A program made the translations under genes and the position numbers. A stretch of 64,000 nt of DNA from Neptunicoccus cionae. Lineage in GTDB: Bacteria; Pseudomonadota; Alphaproteobacteria; Rhodobacterales; Rhodobacteraceae. The notes beneath the pieces were generated by a model. That model was not told the DNA's origin. It saw only the letters and a list, made by a program, of their open reading frames with translations, and made no database searches. Positions 1-9,326 of the stretch are shown in pieces (the stretch's first letter is position 1; the number at the start of each line of letters is the position of its first letter). The stretch covers positions 372,001-436,000 of the forward strand of contig NZ_PKOJ01000001.1 in assembly GCF_002860325.1 (NCBI RefSeq). Direction: 5' to 3'.

Positions 1-1327
1 TGATACCGCCCAGAACCATGCCCAGAATGATCGGCACAATCGGCAGGTTGAGCCGCTTCAGCATAAATCCGAACACACCGAAACCGGCAGCAATGGCGCA
101 GTCGATGGTAGAGTTGCGCAGGGAATATACGCCGACAAAAGACAGGGTCAGAATGATAACGCCCAGAAAACGGGTCGGAATCTGGATGATCTTCAGCAGC
201 AGGTTGGTGGAACACAGCAGGAAGGCCACCACCATCACGTTCAACACCAGAAGCGCGATATATAGTGCGACAACAAAATCCATCTGGTTCTGAAATAGCT
301 GCGGGCCGGGTACGACGTTGTGCACGTAAAACACGGACAGCATCATTGCCGTCAGCGCCTCGCCCGGAATGCCAAGCGCCAGTAACGGGATCATCGCGGC
401 GGCGGGCACAGCGTTGTTGGAGGCTTCAGAGGCGATCAGCCCCTCTGGTGCGCCGTTGCCGAACAATTCCGGCGTTTTCGATCCGCGCCGTGCGGCAGTG
501 TAAGACATGAATTGCGCGGTAAATTCCCCGACACCGGGGATCATCCCCATCAGCACCCCGAAAGAGGCACTGACACTGGCCACCTTTTTGTAGCGGAACA
601 GTTCCTTAAAGCCCTGAAACAGATCGCCGGACAAGGTGCCGGTGCGCGGTGCGCGGTTTTTGTCCACCAGCAAGACGATAGCTTGGGAAATGGCGAACAG
701 ACCCAGCACGACCACGATCAGATCAACGCCGCCGGACAGCCAGCTTTGCCCGAAGGTGTAGCGTTTGGAATACTGGATCGGCTCCAGCCCGATGGTGTTC
801 AGCCAGATGCCGAAACAAGCCAAAGCACCCGCAATCAGGATCTGCCCGCGATGGGCCAGAACCACCAGAATGATGCCGAGCAGCGAGGCGAGGAAAATCT
901 CGCGGCTGCCGAAATGGGGGGCGATTGCGGCTAGCATGGGCGACAGGAAGATCAGGCAGACCACCGCAAAGACGCCACCGAAAAAGCTGGCAGAATAGGC
1001 CAGCGACAGCGCGCGGCGGCCTTCGCCCCGTTGGGTCATCGGATAACCGTCATAGGTGGTCAGTGCGTTGACCGCTGTGCCCGGTGTGTTCACCAGTACG
1101 GCAGGTATCGCGCCGCCATACATGGAACTGCCGTAAATCCCCAGCAGCGCGGTCAGACCGACAATAGGATCAAGCGAGAACGTCGCCGGAAGCAGGATGG
1201 CAATCGCCACCGCAGCGCCAACACCGGGAATAGCGCCGATGATGACACCTCCGACTGAACCGACAACAAGGGCGATGAGGACATCCCAGCGGGCGAGGAT
1301 GTCAAAGCTGGAAAGAAGCAGATCCAT
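1..1327 (-). CDS. tctA: Tripartite tricarboxylate transporter large membrane subunit (TctA), 3' end cut off
   Basis: Reverse translation from the ATG at 1327 gives about 442 residues before the window ends, against roughly 500 for complete TctA, so the C-terminus is missing. The N-terminus is MDLLLSSFDILARWDVLIAL. It is followed by the glycine- and proline-rich family stretches GAIPGVGAAVAIAI and MYGGAIPAVLVNTPGTA, and a second copy of the motif, GMIPGVGEFTAQFMSYTA, lies halfway along, as expected for the internally duplicated 12-helix TctA fold. It forms the main permease of a secondary, periplasmic-binding-protein-dependent carboxylate importer. It begins one base after the tctB stop codon, so the two are co-translated. 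The substrate cannot be read from the sequence. Confidence 0.93.
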   Translation of the reverse strand, partial: MDLLLSSFDILARWDVLIALVVGSVGGVIIGAIPGVGAAVAIAILLPATFSLDPIVGLTALLGIYGSSMYGGAIPAVLVNTPGTAVNALTTYDGYPMTQRGEGRRALSLAYSASFFGGVFAVVCLIFLSPMLAAIAPHFGSREIFLASLLGIILVVLAHRGQILIAGALACFGIWLNTIGLEPIQYSKRYTFGQSWLSGGVDLIVVVLGLFAISQAIVLLVDKNRAPRTGTLSGDLFQGFKELFRYKKVASVSASFGVLMGMIPGVGEFTAQFMSYTAARRGSKTPELFGNGAPEGLIASEASNNAVPAAAMIPLLALGIPGEALTAMMLSVFYVHNVVPGPQLFQNQMDFVVALYIALLVLNVMVVAFLLCSTNLLLKIIQIPTRFLGVIILTLSFVGVYSLRNSTIDCAIAAGFGVFGFMLKRLNLPIVPIILGMVLGGI

Positions 1328-1328
1328 A

Positions 1329-1847
1329 TCAGAAATTCAAAATCATAAAGTTGCGCAATCCGTCGGGCAGATACTCATAGAGCGCGCCTCCGGGGATTTT
1401 CACGCCGAGAAGCGTCTTGAAGATCACTACAATCGCCACACCGGATGCAGCGGCCCAGCCCAGCATCGCCGGACTGCGATAGCCCATTCGTAGGGCCAGA
1501 AGGGAGGTGAAGAGAACAGTGCTGGGCAGATAGCCCAGTCGCGGGACCAGCACCACATAGACCATGAACCAGCCAACGAATTCAAAGGCTCTCAGCCAGA
1601 TTACGACTTCAGCACCGGTGCCGTTTTTGGCCTGTTGCCGCATGTGGGTCAGAAGGTGCAGACCAGTGAATAGGACCATGCCGATCACACCGACACCGGG
1701 CCAGAAGGCGGGCTGTGCAAAAAGTTTCCCTTTGGCGGAAAACTTGGCCTGATCGCCGATTTGCGTCAGCAGTAGAACGGATATTGCGAAGAACAGACCT
1801 ACAAACAGAAACTCTCCGGGTTTGGCTCTTTTCGGTTCGGCGCTCAT
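1329..1847 (-). CDS. tctB: Tripartite tricarboxylate transporter small membrane subunit (TctB)
   Basis: 172-residue membrane protein with four hydrophobic segments, the size and topology of TctB, the small integral subunit that pairs with TctA. I place the start at the ATG at 1847 (MSAEPKRAKPG), because AAGGAG sits eight bases upstream. A longer reading to 1898 would add 17 residues that overlap the upstream hairpin. It lies between tctC and tctA in the usual C-B-A gene order and ends one base before tctA. A transcription terminator-like hairpin lies between it and tctC, so it is probably expressed at a lower level than the binding protein. TctB proteins are poorly conserved, so the call rests partly on its position. 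Confidence 0.85.
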   Translation of the reverse strand: MSAEPKRAKPGEFLFVGLFFAISVLLLTQIGDQAKFSAKGKLFAQPAFWPGVGVIGMVLFTGLHLLTHMRQQAKNGTGAEVVIWLRAFEFVGWFMVYVVLVPRLGYLPSTVLFTSLLALRMGYRSPAMLGWAAASGVAIVVIFKTLLGVKIPGGALYEYLPDGLRNFMILNF

Positions 1848-1870
1848 TTCGTGCTCCTTCGCAGGTTTGG

Positions 1871-1895
1871 AAAAACCGGCCCGATTGGGCCGGTT
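1871..1895 (-). terminator. Intra-operon hairpin with T-run between tctC and tctB
   Basis: On the minus strand the 9-bp arms AACCGGCCC and GGGCCGGTT enclose a 4-base loop, and the second arm runs into TTTTTCC. This is a good intrinsic terminator shape placed 22 bases after the tctC stop. In such operons a leaky terminator here would keep the binding protein more abundant than the membrane subunits; that role is inferred. Confidence 0.7.
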
Positions 1896-1917
1896 CAAAT
1901 CTTGAAACAGGGTAGGA

Positions 1918-2859
1918 TTATTCTACCAGACCGTTCAGTGTGCCCAGTTTGCCGGCGTCTGTTTCGATCCGCGCAGCAGATGTTTCAGCATCCTGCCAGT
2001 AAACACCCGCGCCCGTTTCGGCGGCCAGTTTCTGGGCGCGCTCGGACATCATGGTTTTCTTTGCAACGGCGATAATTTTCTCACGCACGTCTTGCGGGGT
2101 GTCCTTGGTCACGAACAGGCCGTTCCACAGGGAGATACCCAGATCGGCATTTACTTCACCCATGGTCGGTGTGTCCGGAACCTGAGGAATGCGCTCGTCT
2201 GTCATGGTGGCCAGGACGGTAATGCTGTCAAGACAAGGGAGAACCAGTTGCAATGTGGTGTTGATCACATCCGCATCGCCGGAAGCCAGCGTATTGCAAT
2301 CCAATGCATCAAAAGCAGCTTCGGAACCCCATTCAAATCCGGCAGTTTTGGCATAGGCCAGCGAGACTTTGGTCGGGATCAGCGGCGCTCCGAAGTGGCC
2401 AAGTGCCAGTTCGTTGGACTTGGCATGTTCGGCCATTTCCTCAACCGTTTTAAACGGAGCATCACCGGATGTTGCCAGAACAAAAGGATATGTCAGGAAG
2501 ATACCAAGCGGGTCGAATTTTGCCGGAGACAGTTCGTCAATGCCGATCTCGTGGCCGATAAGGGGAACGCCAATCACGAAAGAGCCGATGGTATAGCCGT
2601 CCGCAGGCGCGGTCGCGACATCAATAGCGCCCGGGAAAGGGCCGCCGCCGCCGCCCGGCTTGTTCACCACGGCCGCTGCCACGCCGTATTCCTTCTGAAA
2701 GTCCTCGGCGATCATGCGTGTCAGAACGTCTTCCAGATCACCCGGAGGCCACGGCACGATAAAGTTGACGGGTTTTTCGGGGTATTCGGCCAGCACGGGT
2801 GTGCCGATTGCGGCCGCTGTCAACGCAGCCGCAGCTGCTGCAGATATAAAATGTTTCAT
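1918..2859 (-). CDS. tctC: Tripartite tricarboxylate transporter periplasmic binding protein (TctC/Bug family)
   Basis: 313 residues. The N-terminus has a Sec signal peptide (MKHFISAAAAAALTAAAIG, cleavage expected near VLA-EYPEK). The mature protein opens with YPEKPVNFIVPWPPGD, the typical first strand and ligand loop of Bug receptors, followed by NKPGGGGG, which lines the binding site in this family. The start at 2859 has GGGAG ten bases upstream; an upstream extension to 2910 would hide the signal peptide and is rejected. It is the first gene of the tctCBA operon and is divergent from an IclR-type regulator, which probably controls it. The ligand is likely a carboxylate, but the sequence does not identify it. 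Confidence 0.92.
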   Translation of the reverse strand: MKHFISAAAAAALTAAAIGTPVLAEYPEKPVNFIVPWPPGDLEDVLTRMIAEDFQKEYGVAAAVVNKPGGGGGPFPGAIDVATAPADGYTIGSFVIGVPLIGHEIGIDELSPAKFDPLGIFLTYPFVLATSGDAPFKTVEEMAEHAKSNELALGHFGAPLIPTKVSLAYAKTAGFEWGSEAAFDALDCNTLASGDADVINTTLQLVLPCLDSITVLATMTDERIPQVPDTPTMGEVNADLGISLWNGLFVTKDTPQDVREKIIAVAKKTMMSERAQKLAAETGAGVYWQDAETSAARIETDAGKLGTLNGLVE

Positions 2860-2908
2860 GTGGGACTCCCTGTCCGATGTCTTGTGTTCCAAGTCATAAC
2901 CTTGGATC

Positions 2909-2950
2909 ATTATTCAATCCGTCGGTTGAAATAATGATTGCTTCAAAGCA
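2909..2950. promoter_or_regulatory. Candidate operator region between tctC and iclR-type gene
   Basis: Two inverted repeats lie in the 140-bp divergent space. At 2909-2935 the arms ATTATTCAA and TTGAAATAAT flank 8 bases, with one base inserted in the right arm. At 2939-2950, TGCTT and AAGCA flank CA. Short AT-rich palindromes in divergent promoters are typical IclR targets. Binding is inferred only. Confidence 0.4.
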
Positions 2951-2999
2951 GTATCGGTGTCAAACAAAAAACGATGCATTTGCAACGATAGGGTAACAG

Positions 3000-3773
3000 A
3001 TGAGCACCGTAGAGAAGGCTTTGGAGATACTGGACCTGTTCCACACAGCCCGTCCTTCGGTCGGTTTGTCAGAGGCAGCACGGTTGCTGAAACGGGATAA
3101 GGCTACGGTTCAGCGGTATCTCAGCGCGCTTGAATCCCAAGGCTTTCTCGAACAGGATCCCTTAAGCAAAACCTACCACCTCGGTCCTGCAGTCACCCGA
3201 TTGGCAACCGTTCGAAACCTGACATACCCAATTGAAATTGCAGCAAAAAATGTGCTTTCAGATTTGGTAGAAAAAACTGGAGAAACTGCACACCTGACCC
3301 ATCACCAGAAAAGCGGGTTAAGTGAAATTGCCATTGTGGAAACCTCTGTCAGGGCGACGCGGGTCTATATTGATCCCGCCGAAATTCTACCCTTTCACGC
3401 CACGGCGTCGGGCATCGCCTATCTAAGCTGTCTGGATGAAACAAAGCGCAACAGGATTCTGAATCGTTCACTGGAACGGATCACAAGCGAAACCCCGCTG
3501 GAGCGCGAATCAGTGCTCGCGCTGGTGGAGCAGGCTCGGACTGCGGGGCATTCTGTCATGTTCGGAACTTTCGAAACCGATGTTGTCGGGATGGCTGCAC
3601 CGGTTTTTGACAACACCGACACGGTTTGCGGTGCGGTGGCCGTCGCCACGCCCATGTCCCGCTTTGATGACAGGGTCCGTGATTGCATCGCACTCAATAT
3701 CAACGAAGCGGCACAGGCCATTTCCAGACTTTACGGAGCACGGCGTCAGCCGGTTTCTGCAGCGGCTGAATAG
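3000..3773 (+). CDS. IclR-family transcriptional regulator
   Basis: 257 residues. Residues 1-60 form a winged helix (STVEKALEILDLFHTARPSV, then LSEAARLLKRDKATVQRYLSALESQGFL). Residues 75-250 form the IclR effector domain, including the HATASGIAYL segment near the ligand pocket and the C-terminal VAVATPMSRFDD. IclR proteins bind palindromes as dimers or tetramers and respond to small acids. Its divergence from tctC and its position just ahead of an aminotransferase suggest that it controls uptake and use of the transported compound. Whether it activates or represses cannot be told. Confidence 0.92.
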   Translation: MSTVEKALEILDLFHTARPSVGLSEAARLLKRDKATVQRYLSALESQGFLEQDPLSKTYHLGPAVTRLATVRNLTYPIEIAAKNVLSDLVEKTGETAHLTHHQKSGLSEIAIVETSVRATRVYIDPAEILPFHATASGIAYLSCLDETKRNRILNRSLERITSETPLERESVLALVEQARTAGHSVMFGTFETDVVGMAAPVFDNTDTVCGAVAVATPMSRFDDRVRDCIALNINEAAQAISRLYGARRQPVSAAAE

Positions 3774-3827
3774 GCGCGCCCCCTTAAACCGCCCGAACGG
3801 GTTTTGACCAATCAAAGGATCGGAAAG

Positions 3828-5180
3828 ATGAAAGACGATAACTTCCTTAAAGAAAATAACGCAAAGCACATGTGGCATCCGATGGCGCATCCGGGCGCGC
3901 AACAAGAGAATCCGCCTGTGATCATCACCGGGGCTGCGGGTGTCAAAATCACCGACATTGACGGCCACGAAGCGATTGACGCTGTTGGTGGCCTGTGGAA
4001 CGTGAACCTCGGCTATTCCTGTGATGTGGTGAAAGAGGCAATTTCCAACCAGTTAAATCAGCTTCCTTACTATTCCACCTTTGCCGGCACATCCAATGAC
4101 GCTGTGATCGAGCTTTCCTACATGCTTCAGGAATTCTTCCAGCCAGAAGGTATGACGCGTGCCTTCTTCACCAGCGGAGGATCGGATTCCGTTGAAACCA
4201 GCCTGCGTCTGGCTCGCCAGTACCACAAAGTTCGCGGTGAAACCCAGCGCACCAAATTCCTGAGCCTGAAAAAAGGGTATCATGGCACTCATTTCGGCGG
4301 TGCATCTGTCAATGGCAACAACCGTTTCCGTACCGCCTATGAACCGCTTCTGCCCGGCTGCCGCCACCTGCCGGCACCTTACGCCTACCGCAACCCGTTT
4401 AACGAATCAGACCCCGCAAAACTGGCGCAACTGATCTTGCAGGCAGCCGAGGACGAGATCGCGTTTCAGGGGCCGGACACCATTGCCGCCTTTATTATGG
4501 AGCCGATCCTAGGTGCAGGGGGAATTATGGTGCCTCATGAAACCTTCATGCCGGGGATGCGTGAAATCTGTTCCCGCCACGGTATCCTGATGATCGCGGA
4601 TGAAGTGATTACTGCCTTTGGTCGTACCGGCGACTGGTCCGGTTCGCGCCATTGGGGCGTACAGCCTGACATGATGTGTACCGCTAAAGCGATCACCAAC
4701 GGCTACTACCCGTTTGGTGCCTGCATGATCGGGGAAAGCATGACGGAAGTATTCGAAAAATCCGGACCCGAAGGGTCTATCGGGCACGGCTACACTTATT
4801 CCGGCCATCCGGTCGGGGCTGCTGCTGCGGTTGCCTGTCTGAAAGAAACACAGCGTCTGGACGTACGGGATAATGCCGCGGCGCGTGGGACGCAGATGTT
4901 TGAAGGCGTGCAACGACTGAAAGAAAAGCACAGCGTGATCGGCGATGTGCGCGGCGGGCACGGTCTGATGACCGCCATCGAATTTGTGTCCGACCGCGAG
5001 AGCAAGAAGCAGATGGGACCGGACTTTGGTGCCAAAGTCGCCAAAGTTGCATATGAACACGGCGCAATGCTGCGAGTGTCCGGCGCAAACATCCTGCTGT
5101 CCCCGAGCCTTGTTATCAGCGAAGCTGAAGTCGACACGGTTCTGAACGCGATCGACGCGGGTATCTCTGCTGCGGGTTAA
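3828..5180 (+). CDS. Class III PLP-dependent aminotransferase (omega-amino acid or taurine:pyruvate type)
   Basis: 450 residues from the ATG at 3828; an earlier in-frame TTG at 3804 is less likely. Fold-type I class III features are clear: FFTSGGSDSVETSLRLARQY (phosphate cup), GYHGTH, IMEPILGAGG, the aspartate that binds the pyridine nitrogen in IADEVITAFGRTG, and the Schiff-base lysine in AKAITNGYYP. HMWHPMAHPGA near the N-terminus resembles pyruvate-dependent omega-transaminases. Together with xsc about 7 kb away it could be a taurine:pyruvate aminotransferase, which makes sulfoacetaldehyde, but the immediate neighbours are a TctC transporter and an IclR regulator, not tauABC. Family assignment is firm; the amino donor is open. 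Confidence 0.88.
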   Translation: MKDDNFLKENNAKHMWHPMAHPGAQQENPPVIITGAAGVKITDIDGHEAIDAVGGLWNVNLGYSCDVVKEAISNQLNQLPYYSTFAGTSNDAVIELSYMLQEFFQPEGMTRAFFTSGGSDSVETSLRLARQYHKVRGETQRTKFLSLKKGYHGTHFGGASVNGNNRFRTAYEPLLPGCRHLPAPYAYRNPFNESDPAKLAQLILQAAEDEIAFQGPDTIAAFIMEPILGAGGIMVPHETFMPGMREICSRHGILMIADEVITAFGRTGDWSGSRHWGVQPDMMCTAKAITNGYYPFGACMIGESMTEVFEKSGPEGSIGHGYTYSGHPVGAAAAVACLKETQRLDVRDNAAARGTQMFEGVQRLKEKHSVIGDVRGGHGLMTAIEFVSDRESKKQMGPDFGAKVAKVAYEHGAMLRVSGANILLSPSLVISEAEVDTVLNAIDAGISAAG

Positions 5181-5208
5181 ATCCGCCAAACACTTTATGA
5201 CAACCGGA

Positions 5209-5234
5209 CTGGCCGCCCTTCACGGCGCGGCCAG
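5209..5234 (+). terminator. GC-rich hairpin after the aminotransferase gene
   Basis: Arms CTGGCCGC and GCGGCCAG are separated by 10 bases, 28 bases after the stop codon. No T-run follows (CCTTCCCC), so it may be a weak terminator or an RNA 3'-end stabiliser. Confidence 0.4.
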
Positions 5235-5302
5235 CCTTCCCCACCGTTTGAATTGTGTGTTCCCGTCTTTCGTGCCAGATTGCGAAAAAAACCGGAGCAT
5301 TC

Positions 5303-6436
5303 ATGTCTGGCGATCCCATCCGCACCAATTTCCTTGCCGCGCTGCCATTCTGGTTATCGCTCGGGTATTTACCTGTAATCGCATTTGCCGGTTGGCAGGG
5401 CGGCTGGTGGCTGGCGCTGACGCCGGTGTTCGGTTGGTGGATCATGTCAATCGTGGACGTGATTGGTGGTTTGCGCACCGAAAATGCGGACCCGCAAACA
5501 CCGGATGAAAGCCTGCGCTGGTACACGCTGATTACCCTGATCTGGCCGTTCTTGCAGGTGCTGCTGGTTTTCGGCGCCTTGGCTTATGTCAGTTGGGGTG
5601 ATCGGCTGGGCACGCGGGAAAGCTGGATATTCATGGCAACCGTCGGTATTGCCAGTGGTACCATCGGTATAAACTACGCCCATGAACTGATGCATCAGAA
5701 ATCCCGTTTCGAACGGTTTTTGGGCGATATGTTGATGACAATGGTGCTCTACGGTCATTTCCGCAGCGAACACCTGCTGGTGCATCACCGCTATGTGGGG
5801 ACGCCGCGTGATCCGGTGACTGCCCGCTATAATGAAGGGTTCCACCGGTTTTTCCGGCGTGTTCTGGTCTCTTGCCTGCGCTCTGCTTTCAAGGCGGAAA
5901 AGGCGATGCTGGCGCGTAAGGGATTGCCTGTTTATCACAGGAGCAATCCGTTCTGGAGATATGCTGCATGGCAGACCGCGTGGTTGCTTCTGGCCTATAT
6001 GATCGGCGGATGGGCCGGTGTCGGCATGTTCTGTTTGCAGGCTTTTGTAGCGGTATGGCAGTTGGAGCTGGTCAATTATGTCGAACATTACGGGCTGACC
6101 CGCCGCCATCTGGGGGAAGGTAAATACGAACACGTTCTGCCCCGCCATTCATGGAATGCTGCGCACCGCGTAACCAATTACGTACTCATCAATCTGCAAC
6201 GCCATTCCGACCACCACTATAAACCCAGCCGCCGGTTTCCGCTGCTGCAAAACTACGACGCGGATGAGGCACCGCAGCTGCCCTACAGCTATCCGATCAT
6301 GACGATTATGGCGATGATGCCTCCGTTCTGGCGGCGCTACATGAACCCGAAAGTGCGGGCGTGGCGGCGCAAATACTATCCGGATGTGGAAGACTGGACA
6401 CCCTATAACAAAGCCTTGAACCCGCTACCGCGCTAG
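5303..6436 (+). CDS. alkB: Alkane 1-monooxygenase-type membrane di-iron hydroxylase
   Basis: 377 residues starting at the ATG at 5303, with GGAG upstream; a TTG at 5255 in the same frame is rejected. The protein has six hydrophobic stretches and the histidine boxes of AlkB-type integral-membrane di-iron hydroxylases: HELMHQ, HLLVHHRYVGTPRDP, NYVEHYGLTRR and LQRHSDHHYKPSRRFP. In the family these bind two irons and hydroxylate terminal methyl groups of alkanes or alkyl chains, using electrons from rubredoxin. No rubredoxin or rubredoxin reductase gene is nearby, so the electron donor must be encoded elsewhere. It stands alone between two hairpins. Confidence 0.9.
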   Translation: MSGDPIRTNFLAALPFWLSLGYLPVIAFAGWQGGWWLALTPVFGWWIMSIVDVIGGLRTENADPQTPDESLRWYTLITLIWPFLQVLLVFGALAYVSWGDRLGTRESWIFMATVGIASGTIGINYAHELMHQKSRFERFLGDMLMTMVLYGHFRSEHLLVHHRYVGTPRDPVTARYNEGFHRFFRRVLVSCLRSAFKAEKAMLARKGLPVYHRSNPFWRYAAWQTAWLLLAYMIGGWAGVGMFCLQAFVAVWQLELVNYVEHYGLTRRHLGEGKYEHVLPRHSWNAAHRVTNYVLINLQRHSDHHYKPSRRFPLLQNYDADEAPQLPYSYPIMTIMAMMPPFWRRYMNPKVRAWRRKYYPDVEDWTPYNKALNPLPR

Positions 6437-6461
6437 GGCTGTTGCCTCATACGGGAAGCGG

Positions 6462-6504
6462 AAAACAAAAAGACCTGCGGATATCATGAGGATACCCGCA
6501 GGTC
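6462..6504 (-). terminator. Intrinsic terminator of serA
   Basis: On the minus strand a 14-bp stem beginning GACCTGCGGG (one G-U wobble, 5-base loop) is followed directly by TTTTTGTTTTCC. It begins 22 bases after the serA stop. In the plus direction the wobble becomes an A-C mismatch and there is no T-run, so it serves serA rather than the convergent alkane hydroxylase gene. Confidence 0.9.
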
Positions 6505-6526
6505 ATGGATCAAATGCGACAGAGAT

Positions 6527-8122
6527 TTATTCTACGTCGAATTCCAGTGGTTTAACCTGCTGGAACATGCCAGTTGCTTTCAGCTTGTCCAGAACAGATA
6601 CCGGAGGCTGTGCATCAAGGTACAAAAGCGCGATGGCGTTTGCGCCGGCTTCGGAACGGCCCAGCGTAAAGTTCGCAATGTTCACGTCGTTCTGACCCAG
6701 AGTCTGGCCCAACGTCCCGATGATACCGGGCACATCGTCGTTTGTGGTGTAAAGCATGTGACGGCCGATTTCCGCATCAATGTTGATACCTTTGATCTGG
6801 ATGAACCGTGGCTTCCCGTCCGAGAATACCGTGCCAGCAATAGAACGCGTTTTCTTCGCAGTCTTGACAGTCAGCTTGATGTAGCTGTCGAACACACCGG
6901 ATTTTTCCTGTGTGGTTGTAGAGCACTGGATGCCACGCTCTGCTGCAACAACAGGAGCTGAAACCATGTTCACATCAGGGTTTTGCGCCTTCATCACACC
7001 GGCAATTGCCGCAGAGGACAGGGCTTTGGTGTTCATTTCGGCAACTTTACCATCGTAAAGGATATTTACGCTTTCGATCGCTTCTTCGGTCATCTGGCCG
7101 ATGAATGCCCCAAGATGGGAGGCGAGTTTCACAAACGGGCCAAGCACCGGAGCTTCTTCTGCTGTGATTGACGGCATGTTGATCGCATTGGTGACAGCAC
7201 CGTTCAGCAGGTAGTCTGAAATCTGCTCGGCGACCTGGATTGCAACGTTTTCCTGCGCTTCGCTGGTTGCCGCGCCAAGGTGCGGGGTTACAACCACGTT
7301 GGACAGGTTGAACAGCGGGCTTTCTGTTGCGGGCTCGACAGCAAAAACATCAAAGGCTGCACCAGCAACATGACCGGATTTCAGTGCTTCAGCCAGTGCG
7401 TCTTCGTCCACCAGACCACCACGGGCACAGTTTACGATGCGTACACCCTTTTTCATTTTGGCAATGGCAGCGGCGTCCAGCATACCGGCTGTTTTATCGG
7501 TTTTGGGAACGTGCAGGGTAATAAAGTCGGCTTGGGCCAGAAGTTCATCCAGCTCTACTTTTTTCACGCCCAGATCGGCGGCACGTTCTTCGGACAGGAA
7601 GGGGTCATAGGCCACAACCTTCATTTTCAGACCCAGCGCACGGCTGGCCACGATGGACCCGATGTTACCGGAGCCGATCAGACCAAGGGTCTTGTTGGTC
7701 AGCTCGACCCCCATAAACTTGGATTTTTCCCATTTACCTGCATGTGTGGAAGCCGAAGCTTCCGGGATCTGGCGGGCCACGGCGAACATCATTGCAATCG
7801 CATGTTCCGCAGTGGTGATGGAGTTGCCGAAAGGCGTGTTCATCACGATCACACCTTTGCGGGACGCGGCGTTCAGATCAACGTTATCCACACCAATACC
7901 GGCGCGGCCGATCACCTTCAGGTTTGTTGCGTTCTCAAGAATCTTCTCGGTGACTTTGGTCGCAGAACGAATGGCAAGACCGTCGTAATCCCCGATGCGT
8001 TTCATCAGTTCTACTTTGTCCTTGCCCAGATCCGGTTCGAAATCCACTTCGATCCCGTTGTCACGGAAGATTTGCACGGCGGTCGGGCTGAGTTTGTCAG
8101 AGACGAGTACTTTAGGGGCCAT
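6527..8122 (-). CDS. serA: D-3-phosphoglycerate dehydrogenase
   Basis: 531 residues, the length of the long SerA form with an intervening domain and C-terminal ACT domain. It oxidises 3-phosphoglycerate to 3-phosphohydroxypyruvate, the first step of serine synthesis. Visible are the NAD-binding GLIGSGNIG (around 147), the substrate-binding/catalytic arginine in NCARGGLVDE, the glutamate in FDVFAVEPATESPLF and the catalytic histidine in TPHLGAATSEAQ. The last 75 residues (RHMLYTTNDDVPGIIGTLGQ) are the ACT domain, usually the serine feedback site. It follows serC by 64 bases and ends at a strong terminator. AGGAACG precedes the start. Confidence 0.97.
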   Translation of the reverse strand: MAPKVLVSDKLSPTAVQIFRDNGIEVDFEPDLGKDKVELMKRIGDYDGLAIRSATKVTEKILENATNLKVIGRAGIGVDNVDLNAASRKGVIVMNTPFGNSITTAEHAIAMMFAVARQIPEASASTHAGKWEKSKFMGVELTNKTLGLIGSGNIGSIVASRALGLKMKVVAYDPFLSEERAADLGVKKVELDELLAQADFITLHVPKTDKTAGMLDAAAIAKMKKGVRIVNCARGGLVDEDALAEALKSGHVAGAAFDVFAVEPATESPLFNLSNVVVTPHLGAATSEAQENVAIQVAEQISDYLLNGAVTNAINMPSITAEEAPVLGPFVKLASHLGAFIGQMTEEAIESVNILYDGKVAEMNTKALSSAAIAGVMKAQNPDVNMVSAPVVAAERGIQCSTTTQEKSGVFDSYIKLTVKTAKKTRSIAGTVFSDGKPRFIQIKGINIDAEIGRHMLYTTNDDVPGIIGTLGQTLGQNDVNIANFTLGRSEAGANAIALLYLDAQPPVSVLDKLKATGMFQQVKPLEFDVE

Positions 8123-8159
8123 TTTGGGCGTTCCTTATGTATAAATATGTAAGGGGTGG

Positions 8160-8178
8160 CCCCGCGTCTGGCGCGGGG
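8160..8178 (-). other. Hairpin in the serC-serA intercistronic gap
   Basis: Perfect 7-bp arms CCCCGCG and CGCGGGG with loop TCTGG. On the transcribed minus strand no T-run follows, so it is more likely an mRNA processing or 3'-protection structure that uncouples the two messages than a full terminator. Confidence 0.45.
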
Positions 8179-8186
8179 CGAAAAGC

Positions 8187-9326
8187 TTATTGGGCGATCT
8201 CGGCGTTAAACGCCCAGTCGAGCCATGGCAGAAGCGCTGCGATGTCGGCTGTTTCAACTGTACCACCGCACCAGATGCGCAGGCCCGCAGGGGCATCGCG
8301 GTAGGCACCGATGTCCAGCGCAACACCTTCGGTTTCCAGCCGTTTCGCAACCGCTTTGGCAAAAGCCGCGCCGTCCGTGATCCGGTCGTCTGTGAACTTC
8401 AGACACACAGAAGTGTTGGAGCGGGTTTCGGGCGTTTCGGCCAGAAAATCGATCCAGTCGTTTGCCGCCACAAAGGTCTCGATCTCGGCAAGGTTGGCAT
8501 CGGCGCGGGCTTTCAGCCCTTCCTGTCCGCCAACGGATTTCGCCCAATCGAGCGCGAAGAGGTAATCTTCGACGCAGAGCATCGAAGGCGTGTTGATCGT
8601 AGCACCTGTAAAGATACCGTCGATCAGCTTGCCGCCTTTGGTCATGCGGAAGATTTTCGGCAGGGGCCACGGCGGGGTGTAGTTTTCCAGACGCTCCACA
8701 GCGCGGGGCGACAGGATCAGCACACCATGGGCGGCTTCCCCGCCCAGAACCTTCTGCCATGAGAAAGTGGTCACATCCAGTTTGTCCCAAGGCAGGTCTT
8801 GCGCAAAGGCCGCAGAGGTTGCGTCGCAGATGGTCAGGCCAGCACGGTCAGCCGGAATGAAATCACCGTTTGGCACGCGCACACCGGATGTGGTGCCGTT
8901 CCATGTGAACACCACGTCATCGTCAAAATTGATCGCGGAAAGGTCGGGAAGCTGGCCGTAATCCGCATTCAGATGCGTGACGTCCAGTTTGAGTTGTTTG
9001 GTCACATCCGTCACCCAACCCGCACCGAAACTTTCCCATGACAGCATGGTCACACCACGTGCGCCAAGAAGGGACCAGAGCGCCATTTCAACCGCACCGG
9101 TGTCGGATGCGGGAACGATGCCGATCTTGTAATCGGCCGGAACGCCAAGAACTTCACGGGTGGTTTCGATTGCTGCTTTCAGCTTGTCTTTGCCCACGGC
9201 GGCGCGGTGGGAACGGCCAAGCGGCGCATCGCGCAACGCGTCCAGAGACCACGTTGGTGGTTTCGTACAGGGGCCAGAGCTAAAACGGGGGTTTTGCGGG
9301 CGTGCGCCCGGCTGAGATGTCGTCAT
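8187..9326 (-). CDS. serC: Phosphoserine aminotransferase
   Basis: 379 residues from the ATG at 9326, which has AAGGA nine bases upstream; a 44-residue extension to 9458 has no family similarity. It converts 3-phosphohydroxypyruvate and glutamate to phosphoserine, or acts on the related vitamin B6 precursor. The PLP lysine is in [15 protein letters not shown], the start [13 protein letters not shown] is the family N-terminal signature, and [15 protein letters not shown] forms the cofactor phosphate site. The length and motifs match the Methanosarcina-type SerC common in alphaproteobacteria, not the E. coli type. It is the first gene of the serC-serA unit and is divergent from serB, with 156 bases between them. 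Confidence 0.95.
   Translation of the reverse strand: MTTSQPGARPQNPRFSSGPCTKPPTWSLDALRDAPLGRSHRAAVGKDKLKAAIETTREVLGVPADYKIGIVPASDTGAVEMALWSLLGARGVTMLSWESFGAGWVTDVTKQLKLDVTHLNADYGQLPDLSAINFDDDVVFTWNGTTSGVRVPNGDFIPADRAGLTICDATSAAFAQDLPWDKLDVTTFSWQKVLGGEAAHGVLILSPRAVERLENYTPPWPLPKIFRMTKGGKLIDGIFTGATINTPSMLCVEDYLFALDWAKSVGGQEGLKARADANLAEIETFVAANDWIDFLAETPETRSNTSVCLKFTDDRITDGAAFAKAVAKRLETEGVALDIGAYRDAPAGLRIWCGGTVETADIAALLPWLDWAFNAEIAQ

Noticed and set aside
2092-2934. A 280-codon open frame antisense to tctC
   Set aside because: It lies wholly opposite a well-supported binding protein gene and has no family resemblance; it is a codon-bias shadow.
5209-5234. Rho-independent terminator for the aminotransferase
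   Set aside because: The hairpin lacks a T-run, so only a weak call was kept.
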